Positions 1-6,885 are shown, numbered from the stretch's first letter. The stretch is DNA of 10,090 nucleotides from Paraclostridium ghonii (GCF_023653455.1 NZ_JAKEDR010000124.1:1-10090); one strand, 5' to 3'. Numbers and translations: made by a program. The notes: generated by a model not told the origin, from the sequence alone.

Positions 1-35
1 ACTATATATTTAGTTTCAAGTACTTTTTTATATTT

Positions 36-941
36 TTATTTTATTCTTAAATTTATATTCCCTGAATTACATTCTAATTTTATATTAAATTTAGAGCCAT
101 TATTTTTTGTAAATTTTTTATTTTTAGTTTCATCATTTATAATTATTTTACCAGAATCAGTTTTTAAGTTATAGTTATATTCCTTCTCCTTATTGTTTAT
201 ATCTAACTCGATATTACCTAAGTTATTAGAAACATTAATATTTCCTAGAAGTTCTCCTTGAAATTTAGTATGCCCTAGATTATTACTTAACTCCAAAGTT
301 TCTTTTATGCTGCTATTTGCTATATTTATATTTCCCATGTTGCTTTCAAATTTTGCAGTTAACCCATCTAAACGGTCTACACCTATACTACCTGTAGCAG
401 TTAATATATTTGATTGGTCAGATTTACAATTATTTATGTTTATATTTCCTGTATCACAGCTTAAATCTAGTTTATTTATACTGATTCCATTTAAATATAA
501 ATTAGATACATTAGAAGCTATACTTAAGTTATTTATTTGTATGTTCTTTGGAATATATATTTTAATACTATTATTTTTATTATTTTTATAGTCCTCTAAG
601 TTATATGTTTCACTTTTAACTTTGTTTTCTGTTATACTTAATGTTTCATTTTCTATTTTATATTCTACATTTATGTAATCTTTTTTATATTTTAAATCTA
701 GTTTATATTCATCTCCTGGGATAATTTCAATATTATTTAAATCTGATACTATATTTATATTTTTAAATGATTCTAATTTTAAGCTTTCACTTTCATATTT
801 CCCACTGCTAATATCGAAACTCTTATCCGTTTTTGTATTTTCTAGAAATGTATTTTTATTAAAAGCATATCCTATTCCTGTAAATATAAATCCAGCTACA
901 ATAGCAAATATGCCCACTTTAGCTATGGTTTTTATTTTCAT
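36..941 (-). CDS. membrane-anchored DUF4097-like beta-repeat protein
   Basis: The 301-residue protein starts with a lysine-containing N-terminus followed by one hydrophobic segment at about residues 8-27, so it is probably an uncleaved membrane anchor or signal peptide with the rest outside the cell. The remainder has no enzyme motif. From about residue 125 to the end it is built of short alternating stretches (NINI, GNINI, GNIEL types) rich in Asn, Ile, Ser and Gly, as expected for the stacked beta-strand fold of the DUF4097 'putative adhesin' family. That family often sits next to PadR-type regulators and DUF1700 proteins; neither is present here. The start is set by AAGGAG about 9 nt upstream of the ATG. 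The gene stands alone, separated from the arsR-like gene by a terminator and about 200 nt. The family call comes from pattern and composition; the biological role is unknown. Confidence 0.8.
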   Translation of the reverse strand: MKIKTIAKVGIFAIVAGFIFTGIGYAFNKNTFLENTKTDKSFDISSGKYESESLKLESFKNINIVSDLNNIEIIPGDEYKLDLKYKKDYINVEYKIENETLSITENKVKSETYNLEDYKNNKNNSIKIYIPKNIQINNLSIASNVSNLYLNGISINKLDLSCDTGNININNCKSDQSNILTATGSIGVDRLDGLTAKFESNMGNINIANSSIKETLELSNNLGHTKFQGELLGNINVSNNLGNIELDINNKEKEYNYNLKTDSGKIIINDETKNKKFTKNNGSKFNIKLECNSGNINLRIK

Positions 942-961
942 ATTTATAACTCCTTTGTAAA

Positions 962-989
962 ATTATCTATATGCACTCATTTTAGTAAA
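962..989 (-). promoter_or_regulatory. candidate promoter of the DUF4097-like gene
   Basis: On the minus strand TTTACT (984-989) and GATAAT (962-967) are separated by 16 bp, a sigma-A-like arrangement about 20 nt upstream of the start codon at 941. The hexamers match consensus at 4/6 and 5/6. In DNA this A+T-rich such matches arise often by chance, and the leader would be very short, so this is tentative. Confidence 0.3.
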
Positions 990-1143
990 GTATAATTTAA
1001 GTGTTTATACAACAATGCTTTCAAAATTTTATTTTGTCCAATTTATTGTTTAATATATACTAAAATATAATATTAACTTTAACCTCACCTTAATAATCAG
1101 CCTACTATATTTATATATTCCATTAATAATATATTATTACTAC

Positions 1144-1172
1144 AAACAAAAAGACAGGATAAAACCCTGTCT
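1144..1172 (-). terminator. Rho-independent terminator of the ArsR-family gene
   Basis: AGACAGG (1152-1158) and CCTGTCT (1166-1172) form a perfect 7-bp stem with a 7-nt loop. Read on the minus strand the stem is followed by a T-rich run (TTTTTGTTTG). It lies 25 nt past the stop codon of the ArsR-family gene and separates it from the downstream DUF4097-like gene. Confidence 0.85.
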
Positions 1173-1196
1173 AAACGTTTATAATCAAATATATTT

Positions 1197-1466
1197 TTAT
1201 TTTAAAATTTCTTCAATTACGTTTTCATTTAAAAATTTCTTTAAAGTCTCTTTATTTATATCATAATAATTCCATTTGCCTTGTGATATTTTAACTATAA
1301 GATTGCTATCTAGTAATAATTTTAAATGGTATGATAACTTAGATTGAGACAATTCAAATTCATCAACCAAGTTACATACACAAGTACTACCTTTTTTATT
1401 TAAAGTTCTAAGTATGTCTAATCTTTTTTTATCAGCTAACGCTTTAAATACATCCTCATAATTCAT
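1197..1466 (-). CDS. ArsR/SmtB-family metalloregulatory repressor
   Basis: An 89-residue winged helix-turn-helix protein, a little shorter than many ArsR proteins. The N-terminal helix (VFKALADKKRLDILRTL, residues 6-22) is the typical ArsR entry. The recognition helix region is ELSQSKLSYHLKLL (about 38-51), followed by the wing strand GKWNYYDI. Residues 29-31 are Cys-Val-Cys at the start of the DNA-binding helix, the position of the CVC motif that binds As(III)/Sb(III) in E. coli ArsR. The third cysteine of the E. coli CVCDLC motif is Asn-Leu-Val here. In the family, inducer binding releases the repressor from its operator, usually in its own promoter. No efflux pump, arsenate reductase or permease gene lies next to it, so its target is not visible and may be only itself or a distant operon. 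GGAGGA lies about 9-10 nt upstream of the ATG. The family is certain; arsenic specificity is inferred. Confidence 0.93.
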   Translation of the reverse strand: MNYEDVFKALADKKRLDILRTLNKKGSTCVCNLVDEFELSQSKLSYHLKLLLDSNLIVKISQGKWNYYDINKETLKKFLNENVIEEILK

Positions 1467-1502
1467 CCACTATCTTCCTCCAAATAGTTTTACTTTAAAT
1501 AT

Positions 1503-1511
1503 ATTATATCA
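1503..1511 (-). promoter_or_regulatory. candidate extended -10 promoter of the ArsR-family gene
   Basis: On the minus strand TGATATAAT is a full TGnTATAAT extended -10 element, about 36 nt upstream of the start codon at 1466. No good -35 hexamer lies at 17 bp, which extended -10 promoters tolerate. No clear palindromic ArsR operator was seen around it. Confidence 0.45.
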
Positions 1512-1632
1512 CTTATTTCTCAAAACTTATATTGTACACGCAAGAATTTATTAAAAACAAGATATTTATTTAGGATTATACATATTTTATGTTATTATTA
1601 TTGTATCAGATTTTAAAAGGAGGCTTTTATTT

Positions 1633-2169
1633 ATGAGGATACTATTTACAGAGTGGGCTATGAATATAGCTGAACAAACTAAAGTTAGAAGCACTTGTGT
1701 ATCTAGGCAAGTAGGGGCAGTCATTTGCATGGATAAACAAATAATAAGTACAGGTTATAACGGTGCACCTTCTGGTGCTATTCACTGTACAGATATAGGC
1801 TATTGTGAAAGAAGAAAAAGAGGTATACCTTCTGGACAAGGACTTGAATTATGTAGAGCTGGACATGCTGAAGCTAACGCAATAACTCAATGCGCTAAAA
1901 ATGGAACTAGTTGTAATGGTGCAGTTTTGTATGTAACTACTCAACCTTGTGTATTTTGCTGTATAGCTTTAATACAAGCTGGTATCAAAAAAGTTGTATT
2001 TAAAGGCGAATATCCTACTGGGTTAGGACTTCAGCTATTAGAGGAATCTGGGGTTGAATATATAAAATATGAAGATGAACTTGAAAATGAGAGAAAATCA
2101 GTTGAATTAAAACAACTAAGTGAAGATAAAAGAATTAAGGAATTCTTATCAAAACCTAAAAAATATTAA
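1633..2169 (+). CDS. deoxycytidylate (dCMP) deaminase
   Basis: Zinc-dependent deaminase (ComEB/dCMP deaminase family, cytosolic) that converts dCMP to dUMP, the substrate of thymidylate synthase. The 178-residue protein has the whole family pattern: RSTCxxRQVGAVI (19-31), GYNGAPSG (41-48) for nucleotide recognition, an insertion with Cys52, Cys58 and Cys74 plus GIPSG typical of dCMP deaminases, and the catalytic zinc site HAE (His78, Glu80) with PCVFC (Cys106 and Cys109). An additional Cys110 follows directly. The C-terminal 30 residues are charged and lysine-rich. AAAGGAGG about 10 nt upstream fixes the ATG. It is transcribed alone, divergent from the ArsR-family gene and convergent with surE. 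The insertion and GYNGAPSG favour dCMP over cytidine or tRNA adenosine as substrate. The enzyme call is strong; regulation by dCTP/dTTP is known in some family members and not shown here. Confidence 0.95.
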   Translation: MRILFTEWAMNIAEQTKVRSTCVSRQVGAVICMDKQIISTGYNGAPSGAIHCTDIGYCERRKRGIPSGQGLELCRAGHAEANAITQCAKNGTSCNGAVLYVTTQPCVFCCIALIQAGIKKVVFKGEYPTGLGLQLLEESGVEYIKYEDELENERKSVELKQLSEDKRIKEFLSKPKKY

Positions 2170-2211
2170 AAATAGGTGTACAGTGATTTTAAAATCGCTG
2201 TACACCTATTT
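2170..2211. terminator. bidirectional terminator between dCMP deaminase and surE
   Basis: A near-perfect inverted repeat centred at 2190/2191: AATAGGTGTACAGTGATT pairs with AATCGCTGTACACCTATT through one T/G mismatch (2184-2197), flanked by A-runs on the left and T-runs on the right. It works as an intrinsic terminator in both directions and ends exactly where the two convergent coding regions end, within 1 nt of each stop codon. Confidence 0.92.
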
Positions 2212-2970
2212 TTATAATAATTTTATATTATTTAACATTTCAACTTTTTTGTAATTAGTCATATCTATGTTTACTGGTGTTATTGAGATGTATCCATCTT
2301 CTATAGCTTTTATATCACTGTCTTTTTCTTGTTCAAGTTTTCTTACTTGACCACCAATCCAAACATATTTTTTGCCATGAGGGCTTACTCTTTCCTCTAT
2401 GGCATTATCGTACTCTCTTATACCCAATTTAGTTACTTTGTATCCTTTAATATTGTTATTTGGTATATTTATATTTAAAATACAATCTTTAAATATATCC
2501 ATTTTGTCTTCTAAATTTCTAATTATATCCTTTATGTAAGTAGACGCTTTTTTATAGCTATCTTTTGATACATCAAACCCATCATAGGATATAGCTATAG
2601 ATGGCTTTTTTTGTATAAGACCTTCTATAGCTGCTGAAACCGTACCTGAGTAAATTACATCGGTACCTAGATTTGCGCCATTATTTATTCCACTTAATAC
2701 TAAGTCAATTTCTATATCTTTTAAAATTGATTCAATTCCTACTTTAACGCAATCAGCAGGTGTTCCACTTATAGAATATGAAATTACTTCCCTTAATATT
2801 TTTTCTTCTTTAATAATTATAGGGTCATGAATTGTTATTGCATGACCCATAGCACTTCTTTGAGTATGAGGAGCTACTATATAAACATTAGCAATATCAC
2901 TTATAGATTTAGCAAGTTCTATAATTCCATCAGCATAAATGCCATCATCATTAGTGATTAATATATTCAT
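2212..2970 (-). CDS. surE: 5'-nucleotidase SurE
   Basis: A 252-residue cytosolic phosphatase of the SurE family, which removes phosphate from nucleoside 5'- and 3'-monophosphates and, in some members, short polyphosphate; metal-dependent. Seen in the sequence: the N-terminal ITNDDG signature (5-10, metal ligands Asp8 and Asp9), PHTQRSAMGHA with Ser39 as the third metal ligand, SGTPADCVKVGI (68-79), and SGINNGANLGTDVIYSGTVSAA (93-114) with Asn96 as the fourth ligand. The length is usual for the family. GGGAGG stands about 8 nt upstream of the ATG. It lies 21 nt after the RpiR-family gene and is probably co-transcribed with it, ending at the shared bidirectional terminator. All catalytic residues are present, so it should be active. 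Confidence 0.97.
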   Translation of the reverse strand: MNILITNDDGIYADGIIELAKSISDIANVYIVAPHTQRSAMGHAITIHDPIIIKEEKILREVISYSISGTPADCVKVGIESILKDIEIDLVLSGINNGANLGTDVIYSGTVSAAIEGLIQKKPSIAISYDGFDVSKDSYKKASTYIKDIIRNLEDKMDIFKDCILNINIPNNNIKGYKVTKLGIREYDNAIEERVSPHGKKYVWIGGQVRKLEQEKDSDIKAIEDGYISITPVNIDMTNYKKVEMLNNIKLL

Positions 2971-2991
2971 ACAAGGCCTCCCGACTTTCTT

Positions 2992-3864
2992 TTATTCATA
3001 TACAGAAAACTTCTCCCAAATTTTTTCTAAATCATCAAAATATTCTTTTATATCGTCTTTTTCTTTCATTCCTATAGATACTATAAGAGCGTTACATAAG
3101 CTAAGTGCAGGCACAAGAGAATCAACAAATGATGCCATATTACTTTTTACTAAAAGTGTTGTATCTGCTACTGTAGCGATTGGAGCAAATAAACTATCTG
3201 TCATAGATATAATATGTGCTCCCTTACTTCTTGCATAATCTACTACTTGATAACTTTTCTTTGAGTATCTAGGGAAACTTATTGCAACAACAACATCGTC
3301 TTCTGTTATTCTTACAACTTGCTCAAATGCATCTCCCATATCCATTCTTATAATGTGTACATTATCTAATATAATATCTAAATAAAATCCTAAGTATTGG
3401 GCTACACTAAACGAACTTCTCATACCTAGTATATATATTTTTCTAGCATTTAAAAGTTTATCAGAAGCTTGTTGGAACATGCTTTCATCTAAGTTTTCTA
3501 AAGTATCTTTTATATTGTCTATATCACTTTTTAAAACTTTGCTTAATATTTTACAGTCATCTGAATACTCATGATTCATTTCTACTCTTTGCACAGTTGT
3601 TAACTTATTTTTTATAAGTTCTTGAAGAGCATCTTGAAGTTTTGGATATCCTGAAAACCCTAAAGCATTTGCAAATCTCACTACAGTAGATTCACTTACC
3701 CCAACTTCTTCTCCAAGCTTAGATGCAGTCATAAATGCCACTTTATCATAACTTGATATTAAGTACTGTGCTATAAGCTTTTGACCTTTACTAAGTCTTG
3801 GATATTGCTTTTGAATATCATCAATTAGTTGTTTGCTATCTTTAAAATCTTTAGTTTCGTTCAT
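2992..3864 (-). CDS. MurR/RpiR-family transcriptional regulator (HTH + SIS)
   Basis: A 290-residue two-domain regulator. Residues about 15-90 form the RpiR N-terminal helix-turn-helix (HTH_6), with LSKGQKLIAQYLISS (24-38) and the recognition helix SESTVVRFANALGFSGYPKL (58-77), very typical of the family. Residues about 128-275 are a SIS phosphosugar-binding domain, with YILGMRSSFSVAQYL and VVVAISFPRYSKKSYQVVDYA as its two characteristic beta-loop-helix segments. Relatives sense a phosphorylated sugar or amino sugar and repress or activate catabolic genes, but no sugar transporter or enzyme lies beside it, so the ligand cannot be named. GAGGAG sits about 6 nt ahead of the ATG. It leads a two-gene unit with surE. 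Family certain, target unknown. Confidence 0.95.
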   Translation of the reverse strand: MNETKDFKDSKQLIDDIQKQYPRLSKGQKLIAQYLISSYDKVAFMTASKLGEEVGVSESTVVRFANALGFSGYPKLQDALQELIKNKLTTVQRVEMNHEYSDDCKILSKVLKSDIDNIKDTLENLDESMFQQASDKLLNARKIYILGMRSSFSVAQYLGFYLDIILDNVHIIRMDMGDAFEQVVRITEDDVVVAISFPRYSKKSYQVVDYARSKGAHIISMTDSLFAPIATVADTTLLVKSNMASFVDSLVPALSLCNALIVSIGMKEKDDIKEYFDDLEKIWEKFSVYE

Positions 3865-3938
3865 CTTTTTCTCCTCATAATCACTAACGATTTATTTATA
3901 TTAAGCTATGCGCCTTTTCTTAAAATTTATACAATTAT

Positions 3939-3947
3939 ATTATACCA
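3939..3947 (-). promoter_or_regulatory. extended -10 promoter of the RpiR-surE unit
   Basis: On the minus strand TGGTATAAT is a perfect TGn-TATAAT extended -10 element 75 nt upstream of the start codon of the RpiR-family gene, in the 133-nt gap after gltS. No good -35 hexamer is present at 17 bp. No GC-rich hairpin terminator for gltS was found in the same gap, so some read-through from gltS is possible. Confidence 0.5.
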
Positions 3948-3997
3948 TCTTTTGTCACATTTTTTAAACAATATATAAGTTTTTTATATTTTTTATA

Positions 3998-5248
3998 TTA
4001 TAATATGTTAATAAAAGTAGTTATAACTGCAGAATTGAAAAACTCTATAAATAACGCTCCAACTAATGGTAGTATAAAAAAGGCTGTATGACAAGGTCCA
4101 AACTTAGCCGTAACAGACTCCATATTAGCGATTCCGTTAGGTGTAGCTCCCATACCAAAACCGCAATGTCCTGCTGCTAATACCGCTGCCGTATAATCTT
4201 TTCCCATCATTCTAAATGTAACAAAATATGCAAATAAAATCATTAATATAGTTTGTATGCTTAATAAAATTATTATAGGTACTGCTAAATCTACAAGTTC
4301 CCATAATTTTAAGCTACACATAGCCATAGATAAAAATAATGATAAACAAATGCCTCCAATACTAGAAAGTTCGTTTTCAGGAGTTCCCCATACTCCTTTT
4401 ATATCTGATAAATTTCTCATTATAGCTGCAACTAACATAGCTCCTATATAACTTGGCATAGTAATTCCTACACTAGAAAATCCCAATGAAATTATAGTTC
4501 CAAATCCCATAGCGATTATAATTTGAATAGCTCCATTTACCAAGTTTGCTTCTGATAGTTTTGGCAAATCAACCTTACATGCAGTCCCAGTTCCATCTAC
4601 GCCTGCAGATTCTAATTCTATTAAATTGTCATACTCACCATCTTTACTTCCTAAATTATATTTTTCTATTAATCTATTTGCTAAAGGTCCTCCTATGATA
4701 CTTCCTGATACCAATCCAAATGTAGCACATGCCATAGCTATACTAAGACCTCCACTTAATCCTTGTGCTTCCATTATAGGCCCAAATGCTCCAGAAGCTC
4801 CATGTCCTCCTGTCATTGAAACTGATCCTGCTACAATTCCAAGCAAAGGATTTACCCCTATAGCTTTTGCTGATAATACTCCTATTATATTTTGAGCTAG
4901 CACTAATAAAACTGCAACAATTAAAAATTTTATTACTCCTATTCCACCTTTTTTTAAGGCTTTAAAGCTAGCTGTAAATCCTACAGTTGTAAAAAATGCA
5001 GTCATTAAAACGGCTTGAAGTGTTGTATCAAAGACTATAGCTATTACCCCTGTTTGTCTCAATAAAAACGATACAATCGCAAAAGAAAACCCTCCAACAA
5101 CTGGCGATGGAATACAATATTTTTGTAAAAGATTAACCTTAGATTTAATAAAAGATCCTATAAGAAGTACAATGGTTGTAAATGCGAGACTTTGAACCAT
5201 ATCTAAGTTCATCGCCATCATCCCTAATTCTTTTGAAAATTCAAACAT
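3998..5248 (-). CDS. gltS: sodium/glutamate symporter GltS
   Basis: A 416-residue inner-membrane carrier of the ESS family (GltS), which imports glutamate with Na+. The E. coli protein is about 400 residues, so the length is normal. Hydrophobic helices fill residues 17-33, 48-70, 76-95, 104-130, 134-148, 165-195 and, after a loop at about 196-235, a second set to the end: the two inverted halves of the family. The two pore-loop signatures are visible: SMTGGHGASGAFGP (144-157) in the first half and AAGHCGFGMGATPNGIANM (358-376) in the second. The charged central loop (LGSKDGEYDNLIELE) links the halves. GGGAGG lies about 8 nt ahead of the ATG. It appears to be transcribed alone, from the complex regulatory region at 5368-5444. 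Transport of glutamate is the family function; substrate was not tested by anything in the sequence. Confidence 0.96.
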   Translation of the reverse strand: MFEFSKELGMMAMNLDMVQSLAFTTIVLLIGSFIKSKVNLLQKYCIPSPVVGGFSFAIVSFLLRQTGVIAIVFDTTLQAVLMTAFFTTVGFTASFKALKKGGIGVIKFLIVAVLLVLAQNIIGVLSAKAIGVNPLLGIVAGSVSMTGGHGASGAFGPIMEAQGLSGGLSIAMACATFGLVSGSIIGGPLANRLIEKYNLGSKDGEYDNLIELESAGVDGTGTACKVDLPKLSEANLVNGAIQIIIAMGFGTIISLGFSSVGITMPSYIGAMLVAAIMRNLSDIKGVWGTPENELSSIGGICLSLFLSMAMCSLKLWELVDLAVPIIILLSIQTILMILFAYFVTFRMMGKDYTAAVLAAGHCGFGMGATPNGIANMESVTAKFGPCHTAFFILPLVGALFIEFFNSAVITTFINIL

Positions 5249-5367
5249 TTATTATTCCTCCCAATATAAAATTTAATTTAAATGTATATTTTTTATATAA
5301 AAATAATTCAAATAATAAAAGCAAAAAAATTAAATGATTTTTATAATATTTCTATTTCTTTTGATTT

Positions 5368-5382
5368 TATTTTCTGAAAATT
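5368..5382. promoter_or_regulatory. CodY-type box upstream of gltS
   Basis: TATTTTCTGAAAATT matches the established CodY consensus AATTTTCWGAAAATT at 14 of 15 positions; only the first base differs. It lies in the gltS leader, about 120 nt upstream of the start codon and 25-30 nt downstream of a TATAAT hexamer on the same strand, a position where a bound repressor could act as a roadblock. CodY represses nutrient-acquisition genes when branched-chain amino acids and GTP are plentiful. Binding is inferred from the match only. Confidence 0.6.
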
Positions 5383-5388
5383 AACGTT

Positions 5389-5444
5389 AAATTTTTTCGT
5401 ATTCCAAATTATACAATAAGCTTGTTTGAAATACGAAAAAATTT
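5389..5444. repeat. long inverted repeat enclosing a -10 hexamer upstream of gltS
   Basis: Arms of 20 nt (5389-5408 and 5425-5444) pair except at one position, a C/A mismatch on the plus strand that becomes a G-U pair in minus-strand RNA; the arms contain TTCGTATT and AATACGAA. The 16-nt spacer with the arm edge contains, on the minus strand, TATAAT (5408-5413), a perfect -10 for gltS, though no good -35 was found. The structure can be an operator spanning a promoter or a hairpin terminator for transcripts coming from korC. A perfect palindrome, TTAACGTTAA (5381-5390), abuts it and touches the CodY-type box. Confidence 0.5.
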
Positions 5445-5486
5445 TAATATTTTTATTTTTTAAAACTATTTTTAACTTTTTATTGA

Positions 5487-5514
5487 AGAGAGAAAGGAGT
5501 ATTCCTTTCTCTTT
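5487..5514 (-). terminator. hairpin directly after korC
   Basis: AAGAGAGAAAGG (5486-5497) and CCTTTCTCTTT (5504-5514) form a stem of about 12 bp with a 4-nt loop, immediately after the korC stop codon. On the minus strand it is followed by TTCAATAAAAAG and not by a T-run, so it is not a textbook intrinsic terminator. It may instead protect the 3' end or weakly end the kor transcript. Confidence 0.5.
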
Positions 5515-6054
5515 CTAATATGCGTAACTAACTAACGATCCCCCAAGTTTGAAAGCGTTTTCATTAAGCTCTTCTGTTCCCTTTGGAACTCTAGCTAATA
5601 TAGCTTTTTTTAACATTTGTTTATCTATTTCATCTATTATTTCACTTACAACCCCTAGTGCAACAATATTAGCCACCATTATTTTCCCTAATTTTTCTTT
5701 ACTACTTTCTATGATAGGAACTTTAATCACCTTTGCATTTTTTGTATCTATTGTATTTTCATCTACAGTAGAATCTATAATTATAATTCCATCATTTTTT
5801 ATAGTGTGTGCATATTGATCAAAAGATTTTTGAGTTAGGCTCAATAATATATCTGCTTCTCTTACTTTTGGAAAGTTAATTTCTCCATCACTTATTATAA
5901 CTTCAGCTTTACTTGCTCCACCTCTAGCTTCGGGGCCATATGATTGAGTTTGAACAGAGTTTAAGTTTGATAATATCGCTCCTTCTGCAAGTATTATACC
6001 AGCTAAAATCAGTCCTTGTCCTCCTGATCCACTAAGTCTTATCTCTTTTCTCAT
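5515..6054 (-). CDS. korC: 2-oxoacid:ferredoxin oxidoreductase, gamma subunit (KorC)
   Basis: Gamma subunit of a CoA-dependent 2-oxoacid:ferredoxin oxidoreductase, about 180 residues as usual for the family. It begins with the Gly-rich IRLSGSGGQGLILAG segment and continues with VQTQSYGPEARGGASKAEVIIS, both hallmarks of the gamma domain that helps bind CoA; the ILLSLTQKSFDQY stretch follows. Two ATG codons compete: 6060 has its Shine-Dalgarno (AAGGAG) only about 3 nt away, while the in-frame ATG at 6054 has it at about 8-9 nt and is the better start, giving 179 residues starting MRKEIRL. It is the last gene of the operon, 12-18 nt after korB. The stop is TAG, with a hairpin directly after it. 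Subunit identity is strong; the exact 2-oxoacid is inferred. Confidence 0.95.
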   Translation of the reverse strand: MRKEIRLSGSGGQGLILAGIILAEGAILSNLNSVQTQSYGPEARGGASKAEVIISDGEINFPKVREADILLSLTQKSFDQYAHTIKNDGIIIIDSTVDENTIDTKNAKVIKVPIIESSKEKLGKIMVANIVALGVVSEIIDEIDKQMLKKAILARVPKGTEELNENAFKLGGSLVSYAY

Positions 6055-6072
6055 ATTCATTTCTCCTTATAA

Positions 6073-6885
6073 TCATTTTACCCTATTTATTATTTTTTTA
6101 TATTCTTCTGTGTATTCTGGCATCTTTTCATTCCTAAATATTCCATAGAATTGTTTATTTTCTAATTTTTCTTCAGGAAGTTTATCTTTAAGTGCAACAT
6201 CTACATAATTATCTTTTAACATGTTCATAAGTGCCACTGCTGAACCTTTTTTATTTTTTCTACCATAGTAAGTAGGACATAAACTCATACCTTCTATAAT
6301 AGAAAATCCTTTATGAACTATACCTTTTTTTATGTAGTCTATCATTTGTTTTGCATGATATGCAGTTCCTCTTGCTACAAACGAAGCACCTGCTCCTTTT
6401 GATAATTCACATATGTCAAAAGGTTTATCTATATTACCGTATGGTGCAGTTGTAGCAAAATCATTAGTGTTAGTAGTTGGAGAATATTGTCCTCCAGTCA
6501 TTCCATATATATTATTATTAAAAACTATAGTAGTTATATCTATATTTCTTCTACAAGCATGTATAAGGTGATTCCCTCCTATTGCAGTACAGTCTCCATC
6601 CCCTGTTACAACAATCACATGCATGTCAGGGTTTGCAAATTTAACACCTGTAGCAAATGGTATCGCTCTCCCATGTGTAGTATGTAGTGTATTAAAATCC
6701 AAATATCCAGATGCTCTTGAAGAACATCCTATACCTGATACTACACATACATTATCTTTATCAAGACCTAATTCTTCTATAGCGACTGCAATCGATCTCA
6801 TAAGTATTCCGTGCCCACATCCAGGACACCATATATGTGGCAATCTATTTTCTCTAAAATTATTTTCTACAACGCTACTTGGCAT
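6073..6885 (-). CDS. korB: 2-oxoacid:ferredoxin oxidoreductase, beta subunit (KorB)
   Basis: Catalytic subunit carrying thiamine diphosphate and a [4Fe-4S] cluster. In 270 residues one sees CPGCGHG (20-26), GIGCSSR (51-57), the TPP/Mg motif GDGDCTAIGGNH (95-106) ending in NNNIYGMTGGQYSPTT (123-138), and a late SLCPTYYG (201-208). Cys20, Cys23, Cys54 and Cys203 correspond to the four cluster ligands known for the family. The reaction is 2-oxoacid + CoA + oxidised ferredoxin to acyl-CoA + CO2 + reduced ferredoxin. The start codon ATG (6883-6885) follows GGAGGTGG, which lies inside korA: the genes overlap by 19 nt, so translation is probably coupled. The sequence style is that of the 2-oxoglutarate group of the family; other 2-oxoacids cannot be excluded. 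Confidence 0.96.
   Translation of the reverse strand: MPSSVVENNFRENRLPHIWCPGCGHGILMRSIAVAIEELGLDKDNVCVVSGIGCSSRASGYLDFNTLHTTHGRAIPFATGVKFANPDMHVIVVTGDGDCTAIGGNHLIHACRRNIDITTIVFNNNIYGMTGGQYSPTTNTNDFATTAPYGNIDKPFDICELSKGAGASFVARGTAYHAKQMIDYIKKGIVHKGFSIIEGMSLCPTYYGRKNKKGSAVALMNMLKDNYVDVALKDKLPEEKLENKQFYGIFRNEKMPEYTEEYKKIINRVK

Noticed and set aside
4626..4895. Plus-strand frame inside gltS
   Set aside because: Proline-rich antisense reading of membrane-helix codons; gltS on the other strand has all its family motifs and a good ribosome-binding site.
5381..5390. TTAACGTTAA as a CcpA cre site
   Set aside because: It shares only the central AACGTT with cre consensus and lacks the flanking TG/CA bases; left as an unassigned palindrome.
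5389..5444. Read as a simple intrinsic terminator of the kor operon
   Set aside because: The minus-strand 3' side ends in AAAAAATTT and not in a T-run, and the repeat encloses a good -10 hexamer, so a terminator-only reading was not preferred, though it is not excluded.
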